DNA from: Labyrinthula sp. Ha
Taxonomy: Eukaryota > Sar > Bigyra > Labyrinthulida > Labyrinthulaceae
Length of the DNA stretch: 64,000 nucleotides
NCBI GenBank assembly: GCA_015227615.1
Contig: JAALGZ010000031.1
Location: forward strand, 310,001-374,000
Direction of reading: 5' to 3'
Shown here: positions 21,127 to 33,200 of the stretch, piece by piece
Layout: each line of letters opens with the position of its first letter
How positions within the stretch are numbered: the stretch's first letter is position 1
Notes under the pieces: generated by a model
What the model saw: only the letters and a program-made list of their open reading frames with translations
Told to the model about the DNA's origin: nothing
The model's database searches: none
Program-made: the position numbers and the translations under genes

Positions 21127-23568
21127 TTATGGGGTATTTTTTAATACATATTTGTAGAGCTCTAAAAGATTCCTCCTTACTTCATCTTTACTCTGAAGAA
21201 TTTCTTTAGGTAGTTTTGCAACTATTGTTTCATTAGAAATACCCTTTACAGAAGTAACTTGTATACTGTATGTCGCAGCTTGTTGCAAGAACAATTCTTT
21301 CACTCCAAGTAGGTTGCGTGAAATAGATTTAACTAAACTTACATCTTCGCACAATATTTTGACTGCTCCCTTTATAATGAAAAAAACACCCTCAGGTATT
21401 TTTCCTTTCTCAACTAAGAGCTTTCCAGAGGAAAGTTTGAGTATTTCGCATTTCTCCAGGAAAAATTTTCCTAGTACTTCATTTTCTAACGCTGAAAAAT
21501 TCCTTGCTTCTAGTGAAGTTGTTTCAATAGTTCTATATCTAGCCTCGTAAGGCTTACTTATCAGGTCTAAGCAGTATTCTGTAGCCTCTTCTACATTATC
21601 AAAATGTTTCGCACATGGTTTCTCATCCTCGTCAATATGAGGTTCAGTTTGTTTTCTTAGAACTTCATGTCTTTCCAGAAGATCTTGCAAAGAAGGTCTT
21701 AAACCAGAAAGGATTAGTTCAACACCTGATTCAGCCAATAGAAATACGAGAGTCAAAAAGCACCCTCTCGCAGCTGTAGCGTCAATGGATATGACTTGAC
21801 TACAATCTAGGACAACATAAGAAACTTCTTTCTCGAATTCTTCTGTTTCTATGTCTTCCTTAAAGATTTGACCTTGAATGGCTTCAATAACTTTTTGTGA
21901 AGAACCAAAAAATTGAAAACCTTCCAGAGAAAGGTACAAGACTTTATGCCTATGAACAATAGATAGTTCATTCTCCAAAGAGAGGGATCTAATAGTAGTT
22001 GAAAGGGGTGCATCTCTTAGTTTCACTTCTGTTTTTTTTGCATATTTTCCTGAGAAGTGAAGTGAAGAAAAAACTATTCCTATCCCCATTCCAACCTCAA
22101 GATTTGTCAAACATATGGAAATAAAGGTTATCCACACCAAAATATATTCAGGATTTACTAGCCGAAAGAAAGAGAGGATCAGCCAGTCTATCAAAAGCTC
22201 ATACGCAACAAAAAGCAACAACGAGCCAAAAAAAAATCTTGGTATATACCCTAACAGATCTACCGGGAAAAAGAAAATTAGCAACTCAAAAATTACAACA
22301 ACACTGCTCGTAATCTTTGTAGAAACTCCATTTCTCAATGCAAAAATAGTCTGAGAAAATATGTACGAACCAGTGTATCCACCAAGTAATCCAGAAACAA
22401 GATTGGAAGCACCAACACATTCAAGTTCAATGTTGTAATCTAAAGGCTTTCCCATTTCAAATTGAACTGCGGCAACATCTAAACAAGAACCACAGGCAAC
22501 TACAAAAAACATAGCGAGAAAATCAGGAAGGATAGCAGGGAATATTGCTCCAAAATAAATAGTTCTCTGAGATAGATCAAAATAATGAAATACTTCATAG
22601 AAAGGAGGAATATTCGCAAGTTCATTAATTAAACCCAAACCACGGGCAGAGTCCAAACTTGATCCAGAAATAAAAATTAAAAAGTAAAATATACAAGGAA
22701 AAGAGAACAAAAGTATAGGCAGCGCAAAATTGTTTCTAACTTTATGAGAAATATAGAAAAGAGACAAACCAGCAATTATTCCAGGTAGAGAAAGTAAAAA
22801 GGTATGTGTATCAAACAAATAAAGTAGACCATATAAACCCTCTATATTTTCATTATCTGTCATTAGTCTAAGACCAGATTCACCACAAAACAAACCAATA
22901 TATGCTAAATATCCACCTATAACAGGTAGAGGAAGATACTGAACAATATTGGCTAGTTGAAGTTTTCCAACAATGATTAATAATATTCCCAATAGTGCGG
23001 TAGAGCCAGAGAGAGCAAAAACCACAGTTGTTACAACATCATCATTTTCGATCCCTTCGTGCTGCGAGAGGTTAAGAACAATTTTCCTAGCCATAGAGGA
23101 TAAGAAAATTAAACCAGCATCTTGCACTTGTCCCACTGCAAACTTTAAAGAACTTAATTGCATAAACATAAACTGATGAACAGCCGAAGAAAAAAATACA
23201 AGCTTCATTAGAGTAGGAAGATAATCGTTATCAATAAAAAACCTGTCTTTGTAAATAATTGCAGAAAAACCAACAAGCGTTGTTGCCATAACAGTGGTAT
23301 TTATTATTCCAATAAGTATGTGTCTAAGTATGCTTGAAGTTGTTAACTTTTCTTCTTTGGTTGGAGATACTGGTTCTTGTCCAAAGTTATTGGCAAGGGA
23401 AAACTTTGAGAAGTGTGATTGTTCAAGTAAAGAGACATTAAGTGACCTTTCAACTCCTGAGGCTGGAGGAGTTTTAGAAATGGATTCTTCATACCACGTA
23501 GGTAAAGGTTTCCCAAACAATGTTGAATGACCAAAGCCGATTGAAGTTAAACTTCTTTCTTTGCTCAT
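21127..23568 (-). CDS. SulP/SLC26-type anion transporter with STAS and cyclic-nucleotide-binding domains
   Basis: An 813-aa intronless protein. Residues 1-75 are a soluble Ser-rich tail. About 80-500 is a SulP membrane domain with 10-14 hydrophobic segments, including the conserved stretch LPLPVIGGYLAYIGLFCG and an FGAIFPAILPDFLAM segment. About 535-670 is a STAS domain (YVVLDCSQVISIDATAARG). About 690-813 is a cNMP-binding-like fold (LSSGKLLVEKGKIPEGVFFIIKGAVKIL). This order matches the fungal and protist SulP-STAS-cNMP group, which includes yeast YGR125W/Vsb1, a vacuolar basic amino acid factor. Substrate and membrane are therefore uncertain (sulfate, other anion or vacuolar role). The phosphate-binding-cassette arginine of true cNMP sensors is not evident, so the domain may be structural. 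The ATG at 23568 is the first in a long open frame. Confidence 0.9.
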   Translation of the reverse strand: MSKERSLTSIGFGHSTLFGKPLPTWYEESISKTPPASGVERSLNVSLLEQSHFSKFSLANNFGQEPVSPTKEEKLTTSSILRHILIGIINTTVMATTLVGFSAIIYKDRFFIDNDYLPTLMKLVFFSSAVHQFMFMQLSSLKFAVGQVQDAGLIFLSSMARKIVLNLSQHEGIENDDVVTTVVFALSGSTALLGILLIIVGKLQLANIVQYLPLPVIGGYLAYIGLFCGESGLRLMTDNENIEGLYGLLYLFDTHTFLLSLPGIIAGLSLFYISHKVRNNFALPILLFSFPCIFYFLIFISGSSLDSARGLGLINELANIPPFYEVFHYFDLSQRTIYFGAIFPAILPDFLAMFFVVACGSCLDVAAVQFEMGKPLDYNIELECVGASNLVSGLLGGYTGSYIFSQTIFALRNGVSTKITSSVVVIFELLIFFFPVDLLGYIPRFFFGSLLLFVAYELLIDWLILSFFRLVNPEYILVWITFISICLTNLEVGMGIGIVFSSLHFSGKYAKKTEVKLRDAPLSTTIRSLSLENELSIVHRHKVLYLSLEGFQFFGSSQKVIEAIQGQIFKEDIETEEFEKEVSYVVLDCSQVISIDATAARGCFLTLVFLLAESGVELILSGLRPSLQDLLERHEVLRKQTEPHIDEDEKPCAKHFDNVEEATEYCLDLISKPYEARYRTIETTSLEARNFSALENEVLGKFFLEKCEILKLSSGKLLVEKGKIPEGVFFIIKGAVKILCEDVSLVKSISRNLLGVKELFLQQAATYSIQVTSVKGISNETIVAKLPKEILQSKDEVRRNLLELYKYVLKNTP

Positions 23569-26500
23569 CTTTGTGAATATTTTCTATTTTTGTTTAATTT
23601 TTTTTTGGGCAATCGATGACGCTTTTCTTCAACTTAGATCAATATTAGATAAGCGGATATCTTTTCTTCACTGCTGTGTTTTTCACGCCATTTCTTTCAT
23701 TGGTTTTTTTCAAATTTCGCAAAATAAAACAGTGAAAATCAAAATTCAAAGGGAAAATCCACTATGAAAGATATATCTCAAAATATCAATGAAGATTAAT
23801 ATTAAACAAAAAAATGGATTAAGGAAAACATCCAATCAGTCATCATTTGTATATAAGTGCAGGAATATATTGTGCTTTAACATAGATTAGCAAAAATATC
23901 AATGTATGAAGCTTTAATTTAAATTAAGAGTCCAAGTGTACTACATGCATATCACATAAGTCATTATAAGAAGAAGAATTAATTTTGCTGAAGATAAAGC
24001 TCAAGAAAAGGTTACATTCACTCCCTTGTTAGCAAGTGAGAAATAACATATGCAAGAAGAACGTTATTTAATAATTTCAAACAAATTCGGAGTCCAAGCA
24101 TTCAAAGAATAAAAAAGAAAGCTTTGAATGGGGAAGATATGAAACATTTCCCTTTCGATCGAGTACAAGTCAAAGTACAGTTGTTAGAGAATATTGATGG
24201 ATAACGTAAGAGTATTTATAGAAGTTAATCATATAGTTCCAGCGTTTCTTCACAAGAGTGTGTTCTACCAAATAAAATACTTCGAATTCTCATTAGAGAA
24301 TTTTCCTAAGTTTTTTTTGTAAAAAATGAAGTACACAATAAGGTAAACGACTTTAAAATACTATTAAAGCAATTTACTTCTTATGCAGAGTTTCACATGT
24401 GTTTCATGTCACCCAAAACAGTATCATGAGAAATAGGGTGTCTTAAACGTTAAGACATTTAACAATGTTTTCTAAGATTAATAGAAGCAAATGAATGGGA
24501 TTTTAACTAATCAATTTTGAATGGACTTCTTCGTTAGACTGTTTATATTTCTCTTTAGGGCATTTTCAGGTCTAAATACGTAGAACTGTATGATAGTAAA
24601 GCCCGGCTACATGAAGTGAATGTACTAATAGGTATGGAAATACAAAGAAGAAGTAATAGGTATTTTATTTTATTATTTATTATTTTTTATATTTTTCCTT
24701 GCTGTATTCTAACTGTATATTTCAGCTCTATATCTTATATTTGATGATAACTATATCATCGCTATGAGAAGACATAATTGCTTACCGCAGAGATTAGAAA
24801 AAAGCTTCACAATGAGTCAATTCTGTGCTTTCAGTCTCTTTTCCATTGAGGTGATCTTAGGCAATTCTTCTTTTTTGAAACTAGGTTGTTTTGCTGTAAT
24901 GTTGAAACATGAGGAATTCTGATTAAGAGCTCTGTTTTAGTTTCGTTTACTTCTCAATTCTCAAATACATAATTCTGGTTTGTTTCACTTTTAGAAAATT
25001 AGTTATTCTATCACTGCTATCCTCTTCACCTGGTCTGACGTTTATGAGAATATATGTCATGCCCTTTTGCTGGAATTAACAATTCATTCTCTCAGTTTTT
25101 TGTTCCAAGATCTATCTCGCTATAGATTATCTCAGAATAGAAGGTCTCTTGAATTTTTAATACGTATTGACCATAAGATTAACCTACCTTTGGTACGCCT
25201 TTCAAGGCAGCCATGCGCAATTTTTGTTTGAAGCATGTGTATGTGTAAGATCCATGATTTCTTGATTTGTATCATCTGAGCGAGCTCTCGCGTCAGAGAC
25301 ATTTTTGTAGATTGTGTTAGCAGAGTAGTCTTACCCCCAATAAATTTTCAGTTCAATATAATAGAGATTGCTACCTTTTCTTATGTCTTGTTAAATAGTT
25401 TCACTTATTTACAAACATTTTGTGTCTATGTTTACGAAGCGAGGAAAACTCTTCAATCGTAACTATAGCAATTTATTCAAGACAAGTACAATTATAATCT
25501 AGCAGGGAAAAGCTTCATTTATTATTATTTACTGAGCTCACGTGATTTGCAAAAAACATCATGGATAAGGACATATAAGAACAGCAGCTTTATAAAACTT
25601 AATGTTGATATCAAACAAAATTATGTTGGTAGAAGTAATATATTCTTTTTTCTGTCATTGATTTAACTGCAGAACGATGTGAAAGATATTATTTTTCTGC
25701 CAAGTTGTTAACTGCTCGTTTTGATAAAAAATAGATGAAACTTATAAAACCTCTGAAGAGGTAAATGAAACAAGTATGCTCCATGTTTTGATAAGTTACG
25801 CTTGTCTTTTACTCTCGAAAGTTTATTTAACTCTGACACAGAAGCCTGATCCTATTCCGAAATCCCCAAGAAACTTAGGCCTACGGTACAGGTCGGGGAA
25901 GAACACATGTGACAATGATACAAGAAATAACTATGAAGAAAGATTAAAAAGCGTAAATTGTATATCCTAGCATCTAATACTCGTTATTTTGGAAAGAGCT
26001 TAAATTTTAGAAGCCTTAAGATAATAGCGCCAAATAGGGTTAATAGTTCAAACAAATACGTATATTGTTGGTATTAAGCACATTCTTTAGCTATACACTA
26101 AGAACTCTATTCACCAAGTGATGGCAAACAAGCAACTCCTAAGTTGTAATAGATATTAGAATCATAAATTTATTGCGTGATGATTATTGGAAGTTTACAT
26201 GCATATCAGGAAAATTCAATTGCAAAACTAAATGAAACTCCGAATTCCTGTTCAATCTTTAAACTGTTTTAGAAAAGATCGTTCTTTCTTTGTTACAGGG
26301 TGTTTGTTTAAAAATAAAGTATTCAAACATCCAGCCACAAATTTTCCTTTACACTGGCTTAGACCTTAATTTATATTCCATCAAGCGGGGTTGTTCAAAT
26401 AATTGTAAACTTCATGGTACAAAGGTGGAAGAGGGTGTATTGGAGCTAATATTCTCCTGTGAACAAACTTGAAAAAAGTTCCGTATTTATCCTCTACCTG

Positions 26501-28823
26501 AAGTTAACCAAATAAATGCCATCCATTGAACCCTGTATCTTGCACATACATCTAAGTTAGGGTGAAGAGTGAGAAAAAATCCTCATTGAGTAAATGAGGA
26601 TCCTTCAACTCAAACTCACTCAGAGCAAAATCTGGGAGTCTTAAGGGTTCTCGAAACTCAGTCATGAAACATAAATTCTTCAATGAATTTTTACTGTGGA
26701 TTAAAAACCAATTTCACAGGAAGCTTCTCCGTTAACTAGGATTGGGTTCTTTATTCCTCACTATGTGTGGTATGAAGATTCACTCAGTTATTTAGAAATT
26801 TCCACAAAAGTCCGATTGAGTCCTCAATAAAGTCCCAAATTGAACCCATACACCTAGCCAGGACAGCAAAAGATTTCTGTCACATTAGTGCTTCAATATG
26901 GAGCATGGATGGCGACAGAAGGACACTTACTTGCAAAACACAACCAAGGTGACATTGAATATGCTCTTCAAAAATATAAAACCCGGTGCTGAATAGAGTT
27001 AGTCCAGAATGTTCCTGTGTTAATTGGGCACAGCTTTATTAAACGGATAAAGTGTTTCGCTTACAATAAATAATTTCTAGTGTTTGAAAGCAGCAGCTTT
27101 AGAATAATCGGGATGCTGAGAGATTCTTGAACAAGCAGACCGATGAAGCAGGACCACATATCTCTAGAAATTGTATATAAAGGAAAATAACCACAGCTTC
27201 CAGACGAAATTAAGTGAGTCTTAGATATCCTTGACCTCTTAAAAGTCGATGATGTATCTGATAACTTATGATTGTTTTTGAAGATTCTGAAGGCCTTCTC
27301 TAGCATGTTCTTGTAATTTGAGAAAATAAATTTTACAAATTCGATAAACCAGTAGAGTCATTCAATAGCTCGGCACAAAACAATTTCCTTGGTAATTCAA
27401 TTAAACAGAACAAACAATCTTTACAAATTCTCATTTAAACGAATTCACTGATCCTCCTGGCTATTGTTGGTTCACCTGCACGAGTACTTCTCTTAAAGGT
27501 GTGTAATAGCTCAGAAAGTTGAATATTAAGACATATTCCTATACAAAAACTTGCTTCTTTCTTCAAGAATGTGGTATTCACAAAATATCTACTTGGTTCT
27601 TCTGTTTAACTTCTCAACCAGTAAGAGTTTACGTAGAATGGTTTGACACTGGCTGAGACGCTTGATTTGCCCAAACTAATAGGCGCAGATGAACACACTT
27701 CTGGGTAAATGGATTAATCGATTGCTGTTAACCGGTATACGGTCTTGAAATATCTTAGAGAGCGTTTTAAACATACTTATATCGTGAAAGAATTTCTTGG
27801 ACAGTCTCGAAGATTATTATCGCCTACAGTAGCTCACTTCCCGTTCACCTTCGACCACAAAACTGGTTATGGCTTCATCTTGCTTTCTTTCAAGAAAAGT
27901 GATATTTGAAACCGATCAAGTCTATAAGACTTTTGAAAATAATGGACTTAAAAGTTGAGTCAAGGAAAAAAAACATTATAATATTAACTTTCAAGTCAAA
28001 AGTTAGATGAGGTAAGGATGCATTCGACCTGTTCGCTATTCCTAATCCTTTAACTTGAAATGTGACGCCGCAACAACGGCCAAACCCACATTGTTTATAG
28101 ATAACATGTTTGTTCTTTCTAGGCTCCTCTCAACGTTTAGGTGCCAAAGTTTGTTTTCTAACAAGTTTCAGTTTAGACTTGTCACCTAATAGAAGTTACA
28201 ACAATACTAGTGTTCATATTCACTACCCTAGGTTTGACTGAAGGAGCTTTATGTATCATCTTAAGTTCATGACAACTTATTATTTTTATACTCAGCCAAT
28301 AACACCGTTTGCACCACGGATGTAGAAAGATTCTATATAATTTTGTCATCGTACTTTTTTCACCTTTCACTTTATTTCTAAACTTGATTCTACATAAATG
28401 CAAACTATTATACTATATAAATCTAAGTTTTACTATGGTATATATTTATAATTGTTTCTACAATAGTCTATTAAAATTGGATATATAAAACTTTTTTCCA
28501 TAATGTTTTCTTTTCCAAGTTTTTTTAATCCTATAAGAATATCTCAATAAATTATAATATATATTTCGAGACAAAAATATAATTCTCAATTTAATACAAA
28601 ACCAATACTAATTTTTATTTTCTTTTATCTTCTAATTTATTAAATTTATTAATTTAACCGTTATTCAATCCCATTAAACTGTATTAAAATTATAAACTGT
28701 CACTCTTTCAAAAATTTCAGTAAATAATTTAAAACTTATTTAATACGCAAAACAAATACATTTTGAGAAAGAATTAACACGATAAAATATAATTTCTATC
28801 AATAATATTTACAAAACACTAAT
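23569..28823. other. Gene-poor interval, nothing recognised
   Basis: 5.3 kb of AT-rich sequence. All open stretches are below 85 codons, without motifs, homopolymer structure or RNA genes that I can identify. The last about 390 bases (28430-28823) are extremely poor in G and C and lead directly into the 7TM-RGS gene, presumably as its 5-prime flank. A gene broken by many very small introns could be hidden here, and I did not find one. Confidence 0.4.
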
Positions 28824-30248
28824 ATGACTGATACAACTTCTACAGAGTGTCTTGAAGACTTGCAAACACAAAAATGGTTTGAACATTTTGAAGTTACCAA
28901 CCTTATATTGCAAAGCTTTTTATTTATTACAAGCTTTTATTTTTGGTTCAAGTATGGAAACAATGAATACACAAGTTTACGCTTTCGTGGAATTCCAAAC
29001 GTAATGGTTTTATATTTATCTTGGATAACTTATCTAATCACTGGTCCTATTACTATGCTTTTTCCTGAAACAAGCTCAAAACTCGGTTGCTTCTTATTTA
29101 ATGTCTTTGCTTTAGCTTCACCTTCTCTTTTACAATTTGGTGTTTATTGGAGACTTTTGAAGTGGTATAAGTTTCTTCAATATAATGAGTTATCTTCAGA
29201 GCAATTTTCAAAAGAAGCTAAAATATTTTATTCTTCTAAAATGAAACACGGAATTCACGGAAGTTCTCGTTCAAGAGCTACTTCAAAGACTCTTACAAAA
29301 ACAGAGAGTGAAAAAGTTGATACAATACCTTCAAACTTACCACCTCAAGCTATTAAATTACATAAACTAAAGTTCTTTCTAAGCGATCGTGGAGCAAAAA
29401 TTCAAGCAATTACTGGGTGTGTTATTATTTTCTGTTTTTCTATGGTTATTGCTGCTATATTATGCAAAAGTTCTTTTGGTTGTTTTTCTTTTTATTTTCC
29501 ACTTGATATAATTGTTTTTGTTTTTTATTCATTTTTTATTATTGCTTCTTTATCTGCAGCAGTTCTTATTCATGTAAAAACAAAAGAAATACCTGATCCA
29601 AGTGGAATATTTCAAGAAACTAAAATAGCAATTTCTTTTCCTCTTTTGCTTTCTGTTATAAGATTTATATTTGATTATGCAGATGTTTTAAAAGATCTGG
29701 AGGAAAATATGGTTTCTCCATCTGGTTTACTTATTGATATAGCTTTTCTTATGTGGATGTTAATTTTAGTTGTCTTACCTCTTAGAGTTATATTTCAAAA
29801 AAGTCTTTCAAGACGTAATAAAACTGTGTCTTTAAAACAAGTATTAAAAAGTACACTTGGTGAAAAACTTTTTCGTGCATATGTTATATATGAATTTTCT
29901 ATTGAAAACCTTAATTTTTATTTAGTAGCTAAAAAATGGGAAGAGGAATTTGAAAGTATTAGAGAGTTAGATAGAAAGCGTAGAGCAAGAAATATTATAT
30001 CTAGATGGATACAAGATCTTAAGGATGAGGAAACAAGTACTGCAAAAATAAATATTAGTTATGAAATGCGAGATAGTATTGTCAAGAAATATTTTGATAA
30101 TAGTATTTCTAGAGATTTATTTTCAGAGGCAGTTAAAGAAGTTTATAATTTAATGTCTTTTGATACCTTCGCAAGGTTTCAAAGGAGTGTTCATTTTAAA
30201 GAATTATATGGTGTAGATCTTCCAGAAACTGAAGAGACTACCATTTGA
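28824..30248 (+). CDS. Seven-transmembrane RGS protein (paralogue 1)
   Basis: A 474-aa intronless protein, predicted plasma-membrane G-protein regulator. Residues about 25-325 hold seven hydrophobic segments (for example LQSFLFITSFYFWF, VMVLYLSWITYLI, IQAITGCVIIFCFSMVIAAIL). About 335-465 is an RGS domain: LGEKLFRAYVIYEFSIENLNFYLVAKKWE, then ARNIISRWIQDL, AKINISYEMRDSIV, LFSEAVKEVYNLMSFDTFARF. These are the helices that bind G-alpha and speed GTP hydrolysis; the E-N-L-x-F core is intact. The 7TM-RGS order recalls plant AtRGS1 and protist receptors, but the ligand is unknown. A paralogue lies at 40707-42137 on the other strand, collinear throughout. Codon third positions here are far richer in A/T than in the paralogue, and the 5-prime flank is nearly GC-free. 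Confidence 0.9.
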   Translation: MTDTTSTECLEDLQTQKWFEHFEVTNLILQSFLFITSFYFWFKYGNNEYTSLRFRGIPNVMVLYLSWITYLITGPITMLFPETSSKLGCFLFNVFALASPSLLQFGVYWRLLKWYKFLQYNELSSEQFSKEAKIFYSSKMKHGIHGSSRSRATSKTLTKTESEKVDTIPSNLPPQAIKLHKLKFFLSDRGAKIQAITGCVIIFCFSMVIAAILCKSSFGCFSFYFPLDIIVFVFYSFFIIASLSAAVLIHVKTKEIPDPSGIFQETKIAISFPLLLSVIRFIFDYADVLKDLEENMVSPSGLLIDIAFLMWMLILVVLPLRVIFQKSLSRRNKTVSLKQVLKSTLGEKLFRAYVIYEFSIENLNFYLVAKKWEEEFESIRELDRKRRARNIISRWIQDLKDEETSTAKINISYEMRDSIVKKYFDNSISRDLFSEAVKEVYNLMSFDTFARFQRSVHFKELYGVDLPETEETTI

Positions 30249-33200
30249 GAAATTAGAAGTTATGTTGTCAGTGTAAAAATTATTATTTTCGAGTTTGTTT
30301 GAAAAGTTTGTAGGATTTATCAACTTGGAACAAATTTGTAATGTTTAGAAACTAATCTTATTTACTAGGATTTAATCTTGACTTTAGTTATGAATATTTT
30401 TTTGTTTCTTCCATATTTTTCAAGATTTGATGAGGGTTTCTTTTAGTTTGGTTTTTTGTCGTTTGTAAGTTATTTCATTTCTATTTATAAAAGAAGCTTT
30501 GCATAAGCTATGAAAGTCAATAGGATAAGAAACCAACTGGTTTCATGTTTAGCTTAGAATACATCACTATATTTAGATGTGGAGTCATAGAACTTTAGCA
30601 AAGTATAGAGTATTAAGAAGATAATTTAAGCTTTAAACTGTCTTGCTCGAAGAACTGTTAATTATGAGAAATATATGTAGAATACAAAACATAGGTGAAA
30701 AAAATGAGCAGTATTCAAGTGTGGACACAATAAAGGAGAAACCAACTTTCTCTCTGAATTTAGTAAGAGTGGAGACACTATTTTTATAAAGAAGCAGCAT
30801 TTTTTTGGTTTTTATTATGAAAGTTTCTTTCTTTTATCAATGAACTTATTCCTTAACCCCTTATCTGAACAATACTATTAATTACGACATATTTCTATGA
30901 TTCAGATATAATATATTCTAGTTAACTAATATATTTAATAGTTTTTTTGGAGGGAAACAACTTTAGACTTAGAAATTTGGTTCCGAAGATTGAATAATGT
31001 TAGAGAAATACCTGATATAAACAAAGAAAAAATAAAAAAAATCGAGAACAAACCATAAATTAGTAAGAATCTGAGATAATGGGGGAGTAAGAACATCGTA
31101 AAGATAACTCTTTCATATTGTTTTATTATAGTTATAGTGTGTGTATCTTTTATTTTAATCATTATTTGTATTCTTCCTTGAAAGCACTTTAGCATAGGAA
31201 ACAAGAACAGTACTCATTTTATTCAAAAGAAAGGTTAATATAGTGAAGTATCATTAAAAAAACTGTTTCTAGAAACTATTTTCATAATGAGACTATAAAA
31301 AATGAATGGATATCTAGGCGAAGAGTTAGTAATGACCGCAATGAAGTGAAGATCTATTGTTAACACAGCATAGAAGAAACTTCATCAAGCAACAGACAAG
31401 TTTTGTATGTTAGTTACTCAATTACCAAGTATAATAGCAATTTGCCTTGTTTCAATGTAAGAATTTAACAAGTTTTCCAACTTAGTCTACATCACTTTTA
31501 ACTTTAAGTGAGTTTTTTTCCTGCTTGGCTAAAGGTAGGATAAGAATTATTTGGTGAGTTCATACGCCTTAAAAGAAAACTTAGAACTGATGAAGTTTAA
31601 GGTACTTGATCCCCATACTGCCTTTAAATAAACTCGTTTCTCGAGAGTCCAATTCACCTTTAGTAATATAGGCTTTTTTGAGCTGTCGTAATTAAAGATT
31701 TAACTTCCTTCCTACTTATTTTATAGAACTATTTGTCTCTTCAGCAGTCCTGGTATTTCTATACTGCACAGCTGCAGATAGGATAAACCTTTTTGGAAAT
31801 AAAAACAATTTAATTAGTTTAAACCATTGTTGCAGATGTAACGGTAGAATGAATGCTTCAGTGTATTGTCTACCATTGATCACCACTCTCATTTACGTTT
31901 TGTTGGTCTTAAGTTTTTATTGTGTGTTTCTTGTTTTCTTTATCCGAAACTGATGAAGTATTACATCTTAGAATCTTAGAAATATGTTCTTTCTCAAATG
32001 TAGGTGCACAAAGCAAACCTAGAGGAAAACTCCCTGTAGACACCACATAGCATCTTAACTATCTATCCAGGTTGCAAGCATTTTTTACACATCTTATGAG
32101 TAGGAAGGTCACTTATGCAATCCCTTAAGCTATATGTTTTTTAAATATTTCATTAAGCTCACAAGTCTTACAACGGTATAGATGCTGTGTAGCAGCTTTG
32201 TGATTAGCTTCATAGATTTTCATTCTAGTTGAAGGGATTTGATCCTGTTTTCAGAACTGTCACCCATGCTCATGTTCTGAAATTGGAAATGTCGATCCCT
32301 AATACTTTGTACCACTGATATTAGTTAATTTTCTTATTAACATCTATTTGATGGCTTATTATTTCTACTAGGCGCTACTACTGTATAAAACTCTCTATTT
32401 TGCTGTCAACATAAACACGTTTTCTTTTGTACACATGGTAGCTAAACAGGTTAAGACATTAATGAAGTAGAAAATCATATCTACTTAGATTAGTTATTGC
32501 GTCGCATTAATCTCTGTAGATCCTACTTTTTTCAAAATAAGGTAAAAAAATTTTGTCACTATAATTGCTGAGAAAAAGCTCTCAATAAACCCGGTTAATC
32601 AGTTTCTTAAGTGCTGTACATTGTTTTGGATAATACAAATTACTTTAAATTATATGTTGAATATCAGTTAAGAATGAGTAGATAGTGTATGTCTGCGTCT
32701 CATATGAAAATGCTATGTTTGTATATTGGTAGTTAATTGATAATTTGCCCACAATATGTATCTAGTTGTATGCTCTAAATCTGTAGATGCTAACTCTTAT
32801 GTTCAGACTGTAAAGGTAATATTTTCTTAAAGATTAGAAAGAGCTTTGATAGCTCCTTGAGAGAAAATCGTAAGAAAATGTCATTTTATTTGGGAAACTT
32901 TTTTCATTTTCTTTAACCTAATGAACATTTCTCTCTTGAGACTTACTGAAGATCACAAGACAAATTATTATAGGAGCATAGGATGTCACAAAATAGAGGC
33001 AAAACCAACACAAAAAATTGAATGAGAATATTTTGGGGAACTCAGAAGGCATCCTTAAATTCTATTTTGGTCAGGGACTTCAAATTGACTCCTCCTGTAT
33101 TTTAGCTAAAATGTCCTACTCCTTTACTTAGACTATTTTTTGAAGTAATAAGCTAGTGCAATTTACCTAAACTCTGGTTTTCTTTATTCTGAGATATCTA

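Noticed and set aside
21314-23530. Several plus-strand ORFs of 67-79 codons
   Set aside because: Antisense shadows of the 813-aa SulP gene.
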